In this document: one piece after another, positions 12,534-25,409 of the stretch
Position numbering within the stretch: the first letter of the stretch is position 1
How the letters are laid out: each line of letters opens with the position of its first letter
Assembly (NCBI GenBank): GCA_014058105.1
Contig: JACGCM010001594.1
Span: 1,178,001-1,242,000, forward strand
Direction of reading: 5' to 3'
DNA from: Kingdonia uniflora
Lineage: Eukaryota > Streptophyta > Magnoliopsida > Ranunculales > Circaeasteraceae
DNA: 64,000 nucleotides
The notes under the pieces: model-generated
Database searches by the model: none
Told to the model about the DNA's origin: nothing
Seen by the model: only the letters and a program-made list of their open reading frames with translations
Position numbers and translations under genes: made by a program

Positions 12534-12546
12534 GCGAGGGGGAGAT
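12534..12546 (+). promoter_or_regulatory. polypurine tract of element 1
   Basis: GCGAGGGGGAGAT immediately before the 3' LTR. Element 2 has GCGAGGGGGCGAT in the same place on its own strand. It primes plus-strand DNA synthesis. Confidence 0.8.
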
Positions 12547-13160
12547 TGTAGGGGTCTACCCCTCGATCTTACTTATATTGAGCTATCTCCAGTTTGAACT
12601 ACCTCCATGTCAGTCCCACGCATCCCCCACATGGCTTCTCCAATCAGCGTTGCCACCTACTCCATGAATTGATAGAAAATGTGGGTCGAGCTCTAACAGA
12701 AAAACCTAAACAATTCAAAACACCTGTCTCTCACGAACTCAGCAGTTACCCAGTCATCGCCAATAACCACATTGTTCAGAGAATGTGCTTCAGCACGATG
12801 AAGAACTACAGAAACAGTCTATATAAAGAAAAAGTTTCAGAAGAGACAAAGACCAGAAAATTACATGAGAAATCACCAGGAAAACTATATTTTCATGATT
12901 CTCAAAACTTTAAACTTCTTATTCACAAGATCAAACATTTATAAGTCTAGAAATCACTTGTAATAAGCTATCAGCCTCAAACAATAAATATTACTATTAC
13001 AAAAAATCCTCAATCTGAGGTCGCGGTTTTTTACTTATTCATAGGTTTTCCACGCTAGACACTTGTGTCATTTCTTGTTTTCCATTAGATTTTGTCACAG
13101 GTATATTGGTGTAAGAGCTAATTCTAGGCTACTTCAAGCTTACGAAATTAAGCCATTAGA
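12547..13160 (+). repeat. 3' LTR of Tat element 1
   Basis: 614 bp, begins TGTAGGGG after the purine tract and aligns with 524-1138. The last two bases are GA where the 5' copy has CA, a point change in the terminal dinucleotide. The target duplication CCATC follows directly (13161-13165). Confidence 0.95.
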
Positions 13161-13165
13161 CCATC

Positions 13166-13958
13166 GACAAAGCAAAGGCTTTGTTTATCCTCCGTCATCA
13201 TATTCAGGATGACCTAAAGATTGAATACCTCAATAAGGTTGAGCCAGCTGACTAATGGGCAAGCATAAAATGGCGTTATGGTCATCAAAAAGCCACTATG
13301 CTCCTAAAAATGATGCACCAATGGAATACCCTTCGGTTCTGAGATTTTAGGACCGTCGCTGATTATAAGTTTGCAGTCCACAAAATTACTTTTACACTTG
13401 AGGGTTGTGAGAAGAAAGTCACTAATGCTACAATGGTAGAGAAGACTCTATCAACTTTCCATGCTAGTAATAGTGTGCTTCAGAGGTAATATCAGTGAGA
13501 GAACATTGTGACTCATAAAGTCTTGATTCAGGCACTGCTCCTTTCTGAGCAGAACGACAAACTTCTAATGAAGTATCGTGCAATGTGGTCTTCTGGGAGT
13601 GTGTCGTTGCTCGCATCACACAATGTTCAGTTTCAGGGAAATAAGTATGCAAGTTAGGGATATAAATATGGAAAGGGTAGGGGAGTATACAATGGAAACA
13701 GGAAGGATGGGAACCAGAAACCCAATGGCACTAGGAAAGGTAAATAATTTAAGTAATTTGGCAAACCATGAAATGGGAAGAAAGAAAAGAAGTCAGATCA
13801 AGGATCTCCTTGCATTAGCTGCTGTGACACTGGACACTGGGCATGGGAATGTCAGGGACTATGGGTGGGCAGAGATAATAAAGTCCAGACCTACTACACA
13901 ATTATTAACACTAACTCTGTTCTGGGGGAGTTCGTAGTTTAAGATTTCTTCAGCGACA
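13166..13958 (+). pseudogene. gag: copia gag, remainder downstream of the Tat insertion
   Basis: Continues the gag begun at 375. Recognisable motifs are DKAKALFILRHHIQDDLK, a WASIKWRYGHQK-like stretch and LSTFHASNSVLQR, all characteristic of the plant copia gag (UBN2-type) family. A degenerate zinc knuckle follows near 13815-13860 (C-x2-C...GHW...C). Several in-frame stops and frameshifts break it. Gag would have packaged the element RNA into virus-like particles. The short ORF at 13578-13937 is only part of this broken frame. Confidence 0.7.
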
Positions 13959-14659
13959 CTGATACCGGTATGGATCAACGTATGAAGTAATCCGTAGAGA
14001 AATCAATGTAGACATGTGATGTCATAGTAGAGAACACTAGTAGCTTCTTTTCTCATAGAGACTTGATCTACTTTATGTAAATATTTTTGATTAAGTTGGG
14101 AACAAATCATTTATGTTTCAATAAAGTGCTCGTGACATACATGAAATTTTCAATTTATTATAAATTGTGATTATTTAAATTTATTGCTTGAGAAGAAGTT
14201 AAATTCTATTTATGATAGTTGATCTACTATATACAGCCTGCATATGGATCTATCTGCTCATTGAGCATGACTGATAATCGGATAAGTGGTGGCACATGTC
14301 TAGGAGACATTAGTACCACGAACTTAATCCTTTTGAGATATAAATATATTTCTTGTCTAATCTTGTGCATAGAGGATAACACGAATATCATTGGCATGCC
14401 CAACATGATAGAAAATACTGAGTATGTTACGCTATTACTCTCTAACGGTACGATACAGGGTATTTAGTTCACTTTATACACTAGTAAATCTAGACATAAT
14501 TTATTGAGTTTAAGAATATACATGATAATGTCTATCATGTAATGACTATCGGAGAAAATGATAGACAAGATTCTATGCATTTACGCCATCTCTAAAGGTT
14601 AAAATACATTATTACAACGGTTTCCAATACACTCCTCAGGGCTCAAATAGTGAGGAGGA

Positions 14660-17300
14660 TTATCAGGATTGTTTTTAAGAGAGTGTACATGTAATGATTG
14701 TTTTTAAGAAAAGTCGATTATTTCATCCTAGTATGACCAAGGTGGAGTGGGATCTCCAGTCTTTGCTCCAAACACATCCATGAAGGTACATGTGGACCTA
14801 TCAATCCATATAGTAGCCCACTTGAGTATTTATGGTCATAATAGAAGCATCTAGGAGATGGTCTTACGTTTGCATATTCATAAAATCTAGGAATATAATA
14901 TTAACACAACTTCTCGCTTAGATCATTCAATCCCAGGCTCAGTTCCTGGATTAACTGATTAAAGTTGATCAATATGACTTGATGGGGGATTGAGAGTGTG
15001 ACTCACAGGCTTTTGATAATTATTTTACCGCTAATTGGGATAGATAATTTAGCATTGTGAGTACCCCATTCCATACCCAACTCGAGTTGGCGGAGAACCA
15101 GATCAAGCAATTTAAGATAATCGCTTGGCTACTATTATTATAATCACAGCTTTCGGCTAGTGTGTAGGATATGCATTCTTGCTCCCACAACACTGATTAG
15201 GGTTTATCCCATAGCAAATCATTAAATTATTTTTTCCCTAAAGTGACTAGTAACTGGGTCAAAGTCCGGTGTCGCCCATCGACGAATATTTGGATATTTT
15301 ATACAGGTGTCAATCGTACCACCACAATATATAGATATGGGACCCTCAACGTCGGCTTGGAATTATATGGGTTATGATTCACATTTATTACTAGATATTT
15401 GGAACCCACTGCCAGCATATATATTGCAGGGCAGATAATTGTCACTTTAATGAGACAATATTCCCATCATTAGAAGGAGATATGACAGTTAATGTTGAGG
15501 ATGTTTCTAAGACCTTTTGGAAAATACCATCGTTGTCTCAATAAGATTGCTATACATAAGTTTGGTGACAACAAGGCTCAACGGATTAAAAACCTCCAAT
15601 AGGTCGTAAATAAATTATCTAACACATTCATAAGTACTATTGAAGTACCATAAGTGTATGTACTTGCTAGTAATACACCTATACAACATAACATTATGGG
15701 AGAACTAGTACCACAACTGAACATTCCTGGGGAATTAGTACCGCAAATGAATCTGAGGCTCGTGCATAGTGCTGAGCACCATTGGAAGGAAGTAATCTAA
15801 GACGAGGAGCTACAAAATAATGGACCAATATGATTAATGGTGCAGTCGGTTCATCGAGGATGGAACCACCCATCGATGAGGCAATAGTAGCTACATAACC
15901 AGTTGATACATTACGAGACTAGCCCGGGGTGGCACATATGCGTATGATAATAAGAAGATATTAATCTATTAAAAGTCTGTAATTGCGCAACGTAGGATCG
16001 TTCAATAGATATTTGTCGACAAGGTATTCATATTCAATGCTATGTTCGCCATCAAGGATGCAGATTTGGAACCACTTACTTTAAATAACTGTGTATTATT
16101 GTATATTAGCCAAAAGTGGGCATCTGGAATACAAACGGAGCTCAGCTTGCTAGCATAATGCAAAGTGATACCATTGAGCCTGTTGGTTATAAATGAGAAA
16201 GGTACATAAACATGATTAACTTGGAGAGATAATTTGGTCAAGGCAAGACTAGTTTCCTAGGAATTCTTTATGAGATCTGGCATCGATTACAATGTGACCT
16301 ATTACCCGGTTATGGACACTATACAGTTTTGGTACTGATCAGTCTGTCAAGCTGTCGAGGACAAGCTATACATGTGTCTGATATAAATACCACGTATCTA
16401 TATATAAAACTAGATATGAATATCTACATGAAGCCACCTGGGGAGGTATAACTTCTAAAAATAATTAAACCCAACACACGAGGTGTCTACATAATAAAAC
16501 TGGAAAAGTTATTATTGACTTGAAGCAATCAGAGCCTATGAGACATAGTAAGTTGACTGAGTATTTAAAGGTCGGGGACTTTACAAATATCATTATTTGT
16601 CCATGTGTTCTTATGTAGAACACATAAATTAGCTTTATCACCATAATAACAGTGCACTAAATGATATGGATATCATTAGACCTCTGAGGCAGATCGCAAG
16701 AGCCGCAGAATACCTTGTGAAGGAATTCAAAATAAAAGGCCTTAGAAAATCAAGTAGTGTCTCGATTTGTAGATTGAACATCTTGGTAATGGTATACTCA
16801 TACACCAAGATTTATCTAACACTTTAAAGATTTATCTAACACTTCAAAATGGATGTAACACATGGTGCTAAGTCGTTTATTGCGCATCTATCACTTAGGT
16901 GTGGACAATAATATCTGTTGCCATCCTAATAGGGGGAAAAACTTTAGCGCCATAGCTAGGAGGTGTTTTGCTATAGGTAGCTGGGTATACTAGACCCAAT
17001 TACTCATTCGTAGTAAACTATTTAGCTTGCCATAGTTCTTTTCCTGCTAAAAGGCACTAGAATGAGATCTGACACATTCTAAGGTATTTGATCGCTATAA
17101 AAGACTGGGGTCTATTCTAATTGAAATGGTAAACTTAAAAGTAAAGAGTATATCGATACAAAATATATCTCAGACCTACATAAAGGTTATTATCAAATAG
17201 ATTATTTATTTATGTATGGGGATACATAAAGATTCTTGAAGATCGATGAAGGAGACGACGGTAGCTACATCCTCGAACCACAAAGAGATTCATGTACTTT
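14660..17300 (+). pseudogene. pol: copia pol remnant (integrase and reverse transcriptase)
   Basis: Scattered copia pol motifs are readable in order despite many stops and indels. Near 14700-15130 there are integrase-like pieces, including an LIIRPSxxKV-type motif and an AENQIKQF-like stretch matching the usual NGLAE..IKR region. Near 16165-16460 there are RT pieces: a PVGYK-type motif, then TYLYIKLDMNIYMKPPG. Near 16780-17330 a weaker RT/RNase H region follows. No usable frame survives. Between 13960 and 14660 only weak traces of the protease region can be suspected. Confidence 0.6.
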
Positions 17301-17926
17301 ATGAAGCTGGTAGAGAATCATGGTTACGCTCCAAGATACATCACATCAATTGATATTGTGGTATGTTCTATCCAAGATAAATCATTGACTATGTATGAAA
17401 ACAATTCAGCTTACATCATTCAAGTAAATGGCAATTCTCAATGGCGACAGAACGAAACATATTTCACAGAAGTCATTCCATTCTTATGAATTATAAAAGG
17501 CGAATGAGATTGGCATTATTCAAGATATTTCAAAAGACATCTTTACAAACCTATTCACGCAGACTTTTGTACCACTTACGTTCAAGCAACTAGTACATGG
17601 AATCGGCATGCAAAAGATTTATTTATTAATATATCAGGGAGATATATCTCAGGGAGATACATCTTGGGTGAGATTGACGTCTGGGGGATTAGTCCCAGCC
17701 TGACGTGGATACATGTGTGTTGTATACTTTTTCCTGATAGTGCAGTAATTATCCTAAAAGGTTTTACTGGTTTAAGATTTTGATGAGGCAACGTATATGC
17801 GTTCACGACCCATACAGGGCATAGGATTGTACTATTTCCTTGCACAACCTTTTGCCCAAGAGGGTTTTGCTAGGCAAAAGTTTTGATGAGGCAAGTCATC
17901 CTGGTATGGAACACCCCAACGGGGAG

Positions 17927-18173
17927 TGTCAGGAGTTGGCTCCAGCCTAAGGTGGGAGCCCAACTGGGTTGGGATTCCCTACTGGACTCCTAACAAGCCC
18001 ATGGGCCTTTATAGTTTATAAGGAGAGTTTAAGTAGGATAGGTAACCTCATTTGTTGGGTTATCCTCTTTGTAGCTTGTATAGAGAGATACAATTTCATT
18101 CAATAAGATATCCCATTTTCTCTCTCAATTTTCTCTTGATTATATAGAAGCTATAATCTATTATTGTCCAACA
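17927..18173 (+). repeat. probable 3' LTR of copia element 1
   Basis: A 247 bp segment starts TGTCAGGAG directly after a purine tract (ACGGGGAG) and ends GTCCAACA, giving TG...CA ends. It carries a CAATAAGATA-like stretch before a T/C-rich region, as is common in R/U5. It lies just downstream of the copia pol remnant in the right orientation. The matching 5' LTR is not in the window, so the call rests on ends and position. Confidence 0.55.
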
Positions 18174-18690
18174 AAAACCTTTTTTTTAGTAAACTCTTAA
18201 ATAAAAACTTATTAAAGGGGGGTAATTACGTTAAACCTGACCAAAAAGTTGGGCCCCGATTAGTAATTTACGTGGAAATATTAGCTTCATAAACAATAAT
18301 CAAATTGGGTGAAAATCAGTGTTTACCTGCTGATTTAATTCAAGAGCTTTAAATAGAGTTGGAGAGAGGCAAGAACTGCTTAAAAGGGGTGAGGAGAGAG
18401 ATACTAGGGTTTTAAGATGTGTTGGAAATGGGTCGGATCCGATCAGTAATAGATCACTACTTATTTGAGTCTAAAGCTGAAAATGTCTTATCATGTGGCT
18501 ATTTTTAATCTGCTTCTGTGTGCCAATTTCATTGGAAATTTTAATATCTAGGAAAAGCTTCTATGTTCAAACACTAAATGCAACTTAATCATTCAAATTA
18601 ATTATCCAACCTCTTATGCACTCAGCATGGAACCATCATAGAAAAAATGTTAGAAATCCCCAAATTTCCCTTGAATAATTCTTAATCTTT
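18174..18690. other. junction between copia LTR and LINE ORF1
   Basis: AT-rich sequence between the copia 3' LTR and the first readable LINE ORF1 residues. It probably contains the LINE 5' untranslated region (a G-rich GGGGTGAGGAGAGAG stretch near 18387), but the exact LINE start cannot be fixed. No gene seen. Confidence 0.4.
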
Positions 18691-18694
18691 CAGG

Positions 18695-20575
18695 ATGGAT
18701 CTTACAACTCTTAACCTTATTCAGTCAATAATCAATCGAGAAATCAGTTCTTTCAGCACTGAGGGTTTGAATTTGACGTTAATACAACAAATACCCCTTA
18801 TGCAAAACCCTAACCCCACAATACTCAATCAATTACCCACGGTCACAACTACAGCAACAGATAGTCGGAGAGATGGAATTCAGGTTTATGAATGGTCTAC
18901 AAACTATTCATAGTAAAATACCTGAGGCCATCAAGGATGGACTAATTCTAATACAAAAGGTTGCATGCCCTTGGGGTTTCATGGATATGGAAGCTGGGGC
19001 AGAAATCAAGAATATTGTTGCAACATAAAATCATACCACTCAAGCAATCAAGGATAACCAGGTTTTGGGGAAATCTACACCCCAATGTAAAATCTCTGCC
19101 ACAATTGGGGATATAGTTCAGAATTCCTATGCAGATAAAGTTCGGGGCCCAGAAATGAAGAACACGACAATGGCTGGGATTATTAAAGCTGGAAAGAGAG
19201 GTAGCACCCCAATTATTTCAATTCCAAGAGAGGAACTAATGGATGGCATTTCAACTTACAAGTTCAGTCTTAAAGGAAGATTGGACTTACAGAAAATCAA
19301 ATTTGCAATTTTGCAAGAATATGCGAATATACATTGGAAAACAAAGGGTCCTTGCAAACTGATTCTAATAGGGAAAGGATTTTTTATCATCAAATTGGAG
19401 TTAGAGGATTACAAAATTTATATTTAGAGTAGAGGACCCTGAATGGTTGAACAAATGCCTATGAGACTTATGCCTTGGAACCTATTTTTCTCGGTTGACA
19501 AACATAGTAACTCCAATGCGCTAATTAGGTGCAAATTCTCGGAATTACCAATTGAAATGTGGAGCAAAGAAATCATTATCTCCCTTGGGAAGACACTTGC
19601 CACTCCTATTCAGCTAGACCAATCCACAAAAAAATAGGACTATAGATACCATGCTAATGTGTTAGTTGATATTGATATGTCTAATCCAATTCCAAACCAT
19701 ATTCTGCTTGAGATTTAGGGTTTAATCATCAAACAGGAGGTTATGCTCCATCGAATCCCAAAATATTGCAATCACTACAAAAATGTTGGACACACGATAA
19801 TCGAATTTAAGATAGTGCAAAGAGCATTTAGAGCTAATGAAATGGAGCTCAACAAGGCCAAACTGCTAAAGAACAATGGAATCGTGAAAGGTAGCAAGGG
19901 CAATAACAACTTATTAATTCTGGAGAAGTAAGCTTAGATTAAGGAAATCGGTAGAAAAAATGCTGACTTATAGAGTAAACATACATACTTTCAGGAGACA
20001 TTGGAGGAGAGCAGTACAACATCACCTCCTATTTACTTTCTAGGTATGCCTAGGCCATCTAACCATTTGAAGCAATATGAAATAATAGGTGATAAAGTCG
20101 AGGGATCAATTACAAAGGGCAACAATAACCAACCATCTTTACCTATGGAGAACTGAGTTACTAGTAAGAACAACCAGTTTAAAGCTCTTATTGACGTGGA
20201 GGACGATATAGAATAAACAGAACACACAAAATTGATACCTTCTGGGAGGCAGGATGGAATAAACACCAATTCAAGTATGCAAGGGGAGAACAGAGTAGCA
20301 GACGCCGCGATCTCACAAGTTCCAAAAAACGAGGAAGTTCCTTCTTTTGCAGACGAAGATATCACAATAGAACCAACTAATGAGGATAGTACCCTTGAGG
20401 GTGATGAATACGTAAGGGTTATACATGAGGTCAGACATAATCTCAACCCAGCAAGTTTGGCTGATAAAATGGAACGAGAAGACCAGGTGCAGCTTGGACC
20501 TAATCAAGTTCTTAAAGGGGGAAAGGTTTACATCTTTGACCCGAGAGTGACACACTCTACCTGTAAAGACCAATG
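18695..20575 (+). pseudogene. LINE ORF1 (DUF4283 plus zinc knuckle)
   Basis: Starts at ATG 18695 and is cut by several stops. The middle (about 19190-19720) reads as the DUF4283 domain found in plant LINE ORF1: ISTYKFSLKGRLDL, then KLILIGKGFFIIKLE, then an IYIxSRGPxMVEQ motif where both x are former Trp codons, now TAG and TGA. A degenerate zinc knuckle follows at about 19758-19820 (CNHYKNVGHTIIEFKIVQ, last Cys lost). The C-terminal part is acidic and open (20232-20576). ORF1 is an RNA-binding partner of ORF2. Confidence 0.8.
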
Positions 20576-21170
20576 AAAGTTATCTTCTAGAATGCCCGAG
20601 GGCTAGGAAGCAGAAAAATGATTCGTTATCTCAGGAAAGTAACATCAAGAATACAACCAGATATTTTGGGCATTGCTGAACCTAAGATTTTCTGCAAAGA
20701 CTTTGTACTGCCGAGATATGACACCAAAGTCATTTCTAATGAACAAACTGCAAAGAAAGGTAACTTATGGATACTATGGCTCAAAGGAACTCCTATACCT
20801 GACGTACTCTCTCTATCGAAATAATATATTACGGTGAAATATATGGAGAATTGCTTCTCCTTTGTTCATGTAGATTACAATAAAGTTAGCAGGTTGGAGC
20901 TTTGGACTGACCTCTCTAATTTTGCTGTAACCAATGTGAAGCCCTGGATATGCATCGGGGACTTCAACGTGGTTCTTCGGCTCGCTGAGAAAAGGGGCAG
21001 AAAACCATCTCCCACTAACGCGGTTATGGATTTTAACAACTATCTGGATACTGCTAAACTAAATGAAAGCCCCTCCTCAGGACTTACTTTCACCTGGTAC
21101 AATGCTGAAAGTGGAAACAACAGGACTTTGGTGGTCCTAGACAAATGCTTACAGAATGCAGAATGGTAAA
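20576..21170 (+). pseudogene. LINE ORF2 endonuclease domain
   Basis: Begins MKVIF at 20576; the Trp expected next (W-N-A-R-G-L-G) is a TAG. It continues with DILGIAEPKIF (about 20665) and WICIGDFNVVLRLAEKRG (20947-21000), the conserved GDFN motif of apurinic-type endonucleases. SGLTFTWYN near 21078 is the expected region before the catalytic Asp/His end, which has a stop at 21167. The enzyme would nick target DNA to prime reverse transcription. Confidence 0.85.
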
Positions 21171-24030
21171 ATATTTTTTTAAGGTCGGAGAATGAAGGTG
21201 CTCCCTCGAACACACTCCGATCACTCACTCGTTCTTGGAGATTGCTGCCAAGTACCTAAGCCTTCCAACATCCCATTCTGATATCTTCAATCTTGGGGAG
21301 ATGACCCGGGTTTCGGGGAACTTGTAGTAAATAGTTGGGTACAACCGCTACTTGCAGCCCCGTTATTCTTGTTAATGATGAAACTGCGACGACTCAAGGC
21401 AGACATAAAGGAATGGAGATAGAACTCCATAGTCTAGCAACATAGCAAAATACAACTAGAGAAATAGATGATGTAAGTCCAAGTACAATTGGAAGAAGAT
21501 ATCACCAATGATCTTATCGAAAAGAGATACTTAGCTCAAATAAAACTGCTGAGCAGATAGGAGGAAAATGAAGAGCTGGATTGGAGACAAAAATCAAGGA
21601 TCAAATGGCTGTAAGCAGGAGACCGCGATACTAAATATTTTCACTCTACTACAAAGGTGTGGAATGCTAAGGCACTGATTACAAAAATTAAAGACAGCTC
21701 GGGTGTAGAGATCACAAACCAACCTCTCATCAAGGAACACACCATAAATTATTACACCGCCAAGTTCAATGCTACAGAAATGCAAGAACGCCTAGCTCTC
21801 TTTAATCAGCTCCCTATGCAAGTATCAGAAGCAGAAAGCAATTCCCTTATTTCATGCCCATCTAATGATGAGATTAGAGAAGCAGTATTCTCGATGGATG
21901 GAAACAGCGCCCCCGGTCCAGTTGGATTCTCTGGAAATTTCTACAGAACATTCTGGGAGACCCTGAGTTCCGATGTTTATGCGGGAATATCTTTTTTCCT
22001 TCGGGATGGTATAATTCCTATGAATTTTAACTCCAACATCATTGTACTAATCCCTAAAATCCATAACCCATCCTTGATTCAATACTGCAGTCCTATATGT
22101 CTCAGTAACTTTATTTTAAAAGTTATTACTAAAATCCTGGCTACTTGGCTCTCTCCAATTGCTGACAAATGTGTTTTAAAAACCAGTATTGAATCAAGGA
22201 TGCGTAATGTGTTTTAACATTTATAACAATATTTGTATGGCCTCTGAAATGGTGAATGAGATGTAAATTAAGAGAAAACATGGCAATGTCGTATTCAAGA
22301 TAGACATCAGTCAAGGTTATGATACTATGAGCTAGACATACATCTTCACCACATTACGCGCCTTTAGGTTTGCTCTAAAATTCTTGTAGGGGCCTAACTT
22401 CTTAGAGAAGGGAAGCTGGTTCTTACACCACAGATTAAATCTTCAAGTCAAGGAATACAAGTACGTTATCTAGAATTAGAGTAATCAATAGACAATATAC
22501 TTGCATGGAGGCCTGGAATGTGACTCTCCACGGCCTTTGATGAGGATTTTTAAGAGTGTCTATATTTTTGTCGAGTAGTCGAAGGCTCGAGTACTGGGTT
22601 TTTACAGGGTGATCGAAGGTAAACTGCAAAGGGGCTGGGGAGAATTTTTGTAACCTCTCCTTGGTTCTCCTTTTCTCCTATTTATAGAACACAGGAAAGG
22701 ATGAGTCACCAAGGCTAGGTCAGATTACAAGGGTACCATCCGAATATTCCAGCGGGGTATGGGCACCGGAAATGTCGGTACTGTCACTATAACAGTTGTC
22801 GGGTCTATCTCTATACTTTGACACTGTGGCAGTGGCTGAGACTGTCAATATAGCTGCAAGGACCAACCACTGTGCCATCTTTTCTAATGAGCTGGCTGTC
22901 TGTCCCGTCATACTTTGACCATGTACGGATATGGTCGAAGTGTTTCTACTGCAATGTGGAGTCCGTCCTCGAGGTTTGTTCAGAGTTGAGGATTCGTCTT
23001 CAGATGATCTTTGGGAGGCTTGTTTGAGGATTGACTGGACTTCGAGACGTTCGAGTAGCCTTCGAGTATCTGTTTGGGGTAGAAGGATGCGAATAGGCTA
23101 CTACAATTTTGTTCTTGGATGCAAACAATTTTTAGCAGCAGTATGATCTCCATTCTCATTAATAGTAGCCCATCAGGATTCTTTCGGATGTCTAGAGGTC
23201 TCAAGCAGGGCGACCCTCTCTCTTCAATCCTCTTTGCAATTGCAGAAGGCGTACTAAGCATTAACCTCCACAAGGCTAGAGCGCAAGGCAGATTACAAAC
23301 CATGACATCAACAAAGACTATGCATAGACCAACTTACCTTTTCTTTGCAGATGACATTTTTTTGTTTGTGAATGGGAACAACAGATGCCTGCTACAGCTC
23401 AAGCTTATCCTCATGGACTATCAGATGGTGTCTGGGCAAGAGATAAGCATGGCCAAAAGAAAGATTTTTATGAGCAGTATTCCTTTCACTCATAGAAGAT
23501 ATGTTGCATAAATTTTTGGGTTCAAGGAAGGCAAATTTCCTGAGACATACTTAGGAATTCCACTCATACAAGGGAGGGTTACAAAGCAAGCCATATTTCC
23601 CTTGATAAAAAAAAATTAGAAATAGGGCTAACAACTGGACAGGTAGCATGATCTCTTTTCAGGGACGGGTTACACCTGCAAAGTTAATCCTGAATGGCAT
23701 ACCCATACATAATATGGCAGTCTACAAGTGGCCTCATTCGCTTATTAAAGAGGGAGATAATATTCCTAGAAACTACATATGGACAGGGGATCCGACAAAA
23801 AGGGAAGGTGTGACGTTGAAATTGGAAAATGTATGCAAACCGATAAAGGAAGGGGGCCTCGATGTCCATAGTCTGGGAGAAGTAAACAATGCGATGTTTT
23901 GCAAACTTCACTGGGTCCTCAAACAGGGAATAGAAGACTGGGCAAAATTTCTCAAATCAAAATTTAGTACTAAGAGTGGAGACACTATTCGATACCACAA
24001 ACCTTCTACTATATGTTCTGGTATCTAAAC
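21171..24030 (+). pseudogene. LINE ORF2 reverse transcriptase, split by a solo LTR
   Basis: RT motifs: FHSTTKVWNAKALITKI near 21640, SMDGNSAPGPVGFSGNFY (21892-21945), IIVLIPKI (about 22036), then the palm start near 22295-22330 before the LTR insertion at 22385. After 23105 the same frame region resumes: SRGLKQGDPLSSILF (23187-23235) and the catalytic FFADDIFLF (about 23341-23370). Both Asp of FADD are kept. Later LVSGQEIS-type and thumb motifs lie in 23420-24028. Stops and shifts abolish the frame. Confidence 0.85.
22385..23105 (-). repeat. solo LTR inserted in the LINE reverse transcriptase
   Basis: 721 bp segment with ends TGTAGGGGCC...GGCTACTACA (TG...CA), flanked by ATTCT (22380-22384) and ATTTT (23106-23110), a one-mismatch 5 bp target duplication. 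Removing it restores a readable LINE frame across the site (LKF then a Cys-Ser-Trp-Met run). A TATA-like CTATAAATAGG on the minus strand near 22678 suggests minus orientation; this is weaker than the boundary call. No element genes lie inside. Confidence 0.8.
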
Positions 24031-25400
24031 TGGAGCTGCCCTCTCGAAACCTTACATTGGTTGGCTCATCAGCGATGGTAAGAAAATAGATTTCTGGAGA
24101 GACACATGGGCCATAGAATCCCTCTCATGGAGTATATAGAGTTGTCCAAACATATGTGGAAACTCTGTATAGCTAGGCCTAGCAACTTTATTAACCCACA
24201 AGGATGGCAATTCCCTAATGACATTCAGATTCTCCTTCTGGTACTTGGAATAAATGTTAAACTACTCCAGTGTAACCCAAATAACCAGCTTACCATGATT
24301 TGGAAACCAGACCTACGAGGGGCATTCTCAACCAAGAATGCATTTGAAACTCTGCGTAAACAAGAAGATACAACATGGTGGTAGAAATATGTTTGGAATA
24401 ACACAATTCACCCAAGACTGGGAGGCTTCGTATGGAGACTATTGAACCATCTCCTTCCAATGGACGATACCATTATGAAGAAAGGTATCCTTCTAGTCTC
24501 AATTTACCACCAATGTAACAACTCTACGAAAACTAAAAAATATTCTCTCCTGCAATGCCCTTTTGCGGTCTCTCTCTGGCAGCGAGTTACCAATTGTTTC
24601 TCTTATGATCCTATTATACCGACAGACACCTGGAGAACAATTTTGGAAAGAGGACAAGGGTCTAGTACCTACATAAAAGATCTTTGGGTAACCATTGTCT
24701 TTTCTATTTGCAGCAACATCTGGAAAGCAAGGAAAAAATGGAAATACGATGGTTTCAAGCTTCCTCTCCATACAATTACGCTACACATCCAAATAGACAT
24801 TGCAGACACGGCTCACCTCACTAGCAACACTATGAACAATACTATTCCAGACCTTAAGATCATAAAGGCGTTAAACGTTCAGTGCAGACCACGACAGGGC
24901 AACATCATTGAGAGTTGTCAATGGGAACTTCCAACACCAAATGAAATAAAGATCTGTTGCGATGGTTCGGCATTAGGCAACCCAGGAAATGTAGGTATTG
25001 GGATTATCTACAAAGGCAACAAAGGTGATGTCATAGGTACCTATAGCAAAGCCATTGGTCATGTAATAAACTATATAGCTGAGATCACGGCTATCATATC
25101 AGTAGTTCAGAGAGCTATTACAAAGGGGTGGAGTTACTTGTGGGTGGCATCTGATTCAGCGGCGACCATTAAAGCCTTTACCAATGACAAAATCCCTTGG
25201 GCACTCAAAACTTCTTGGGACATTATCACTCCCCATATCCTGTATATTCGGTTTAGCCATGTATGGAGGTAATATAACTTTTTGGCAGATCAGCTTATAC
25301 GGAGAGGTTTTAACCCAAACCAACTGGTGGAAGAATGGACGAATGGCAGACCAGAATGTCTAGAGAAAACCAAAGATCACTGCACTGAGTATTATCGAAT
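24031..25400 (+). pseudogene. LINE ORF2 C-terminus: zf-RVT and RNase H
   Basis: Around 24300-24560 a zf-RVT region is readable (GAFSTKNAFETL, then RLGGFVWRLLNHLLPMDD), followed by LLQCPFAVSLW. The RNase H lies in the long open stretch 24442-25272: CCDGSALGNPGNVGIGII (24957-25010) with the first Asp, ITAIISVVQRAI with the Glu in AEIT, and VASDSAATIKAF with the second Asp. TAA 25270 interrupts just before NFLADQLIRRG, which carries the last conserved Asp. Confidence 0.85.
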
Positions 25401-25409
25401 CAGGAAAGT

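Larger units (their letters stand above)
524..13160 (+). mobile_element. Tat-lineage Ty3/gypsy retrotransposon, element 1
   Basis: A 12.6 kb element with LTRs at 524-1138 and 12547-13160, and the 5 bp target duplication CCATC at 519-523 and 13161-13165. A primer site follows the 5' LTR and a purine tract precedes the 3' LTR. Sense order is gag, protease, RT, RNase H, a second RNase H, integrase. The second RNase H domain is a known hallmark of the Tat lineage. About 6 kb between integrase and the 3' LTR carries antisense genes. All ORFs are broken. The LTRs clearly differ from one another, so the insertion is old. Confidence 0.93.
1..18173 (+). mobile_element. Ty1/copia element 1, degenerate, interrupted by Tat element 1
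   Basis: A + strand copia element is recognised from gag pieces (375-518 and 13166-13958), integrase and RT remnants (about 14660-17300) and a terminal repeat (17927-18173). The 5' LTR and primer site are not visible; 1-374 would be leader or lie beyond the window edge, and I see no gene there. The body is full of stops and frameshifts. Tat element 1 sits inside gag, so this copia is the older of the two. The left boundary is unknown. Confidence 0.7.
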
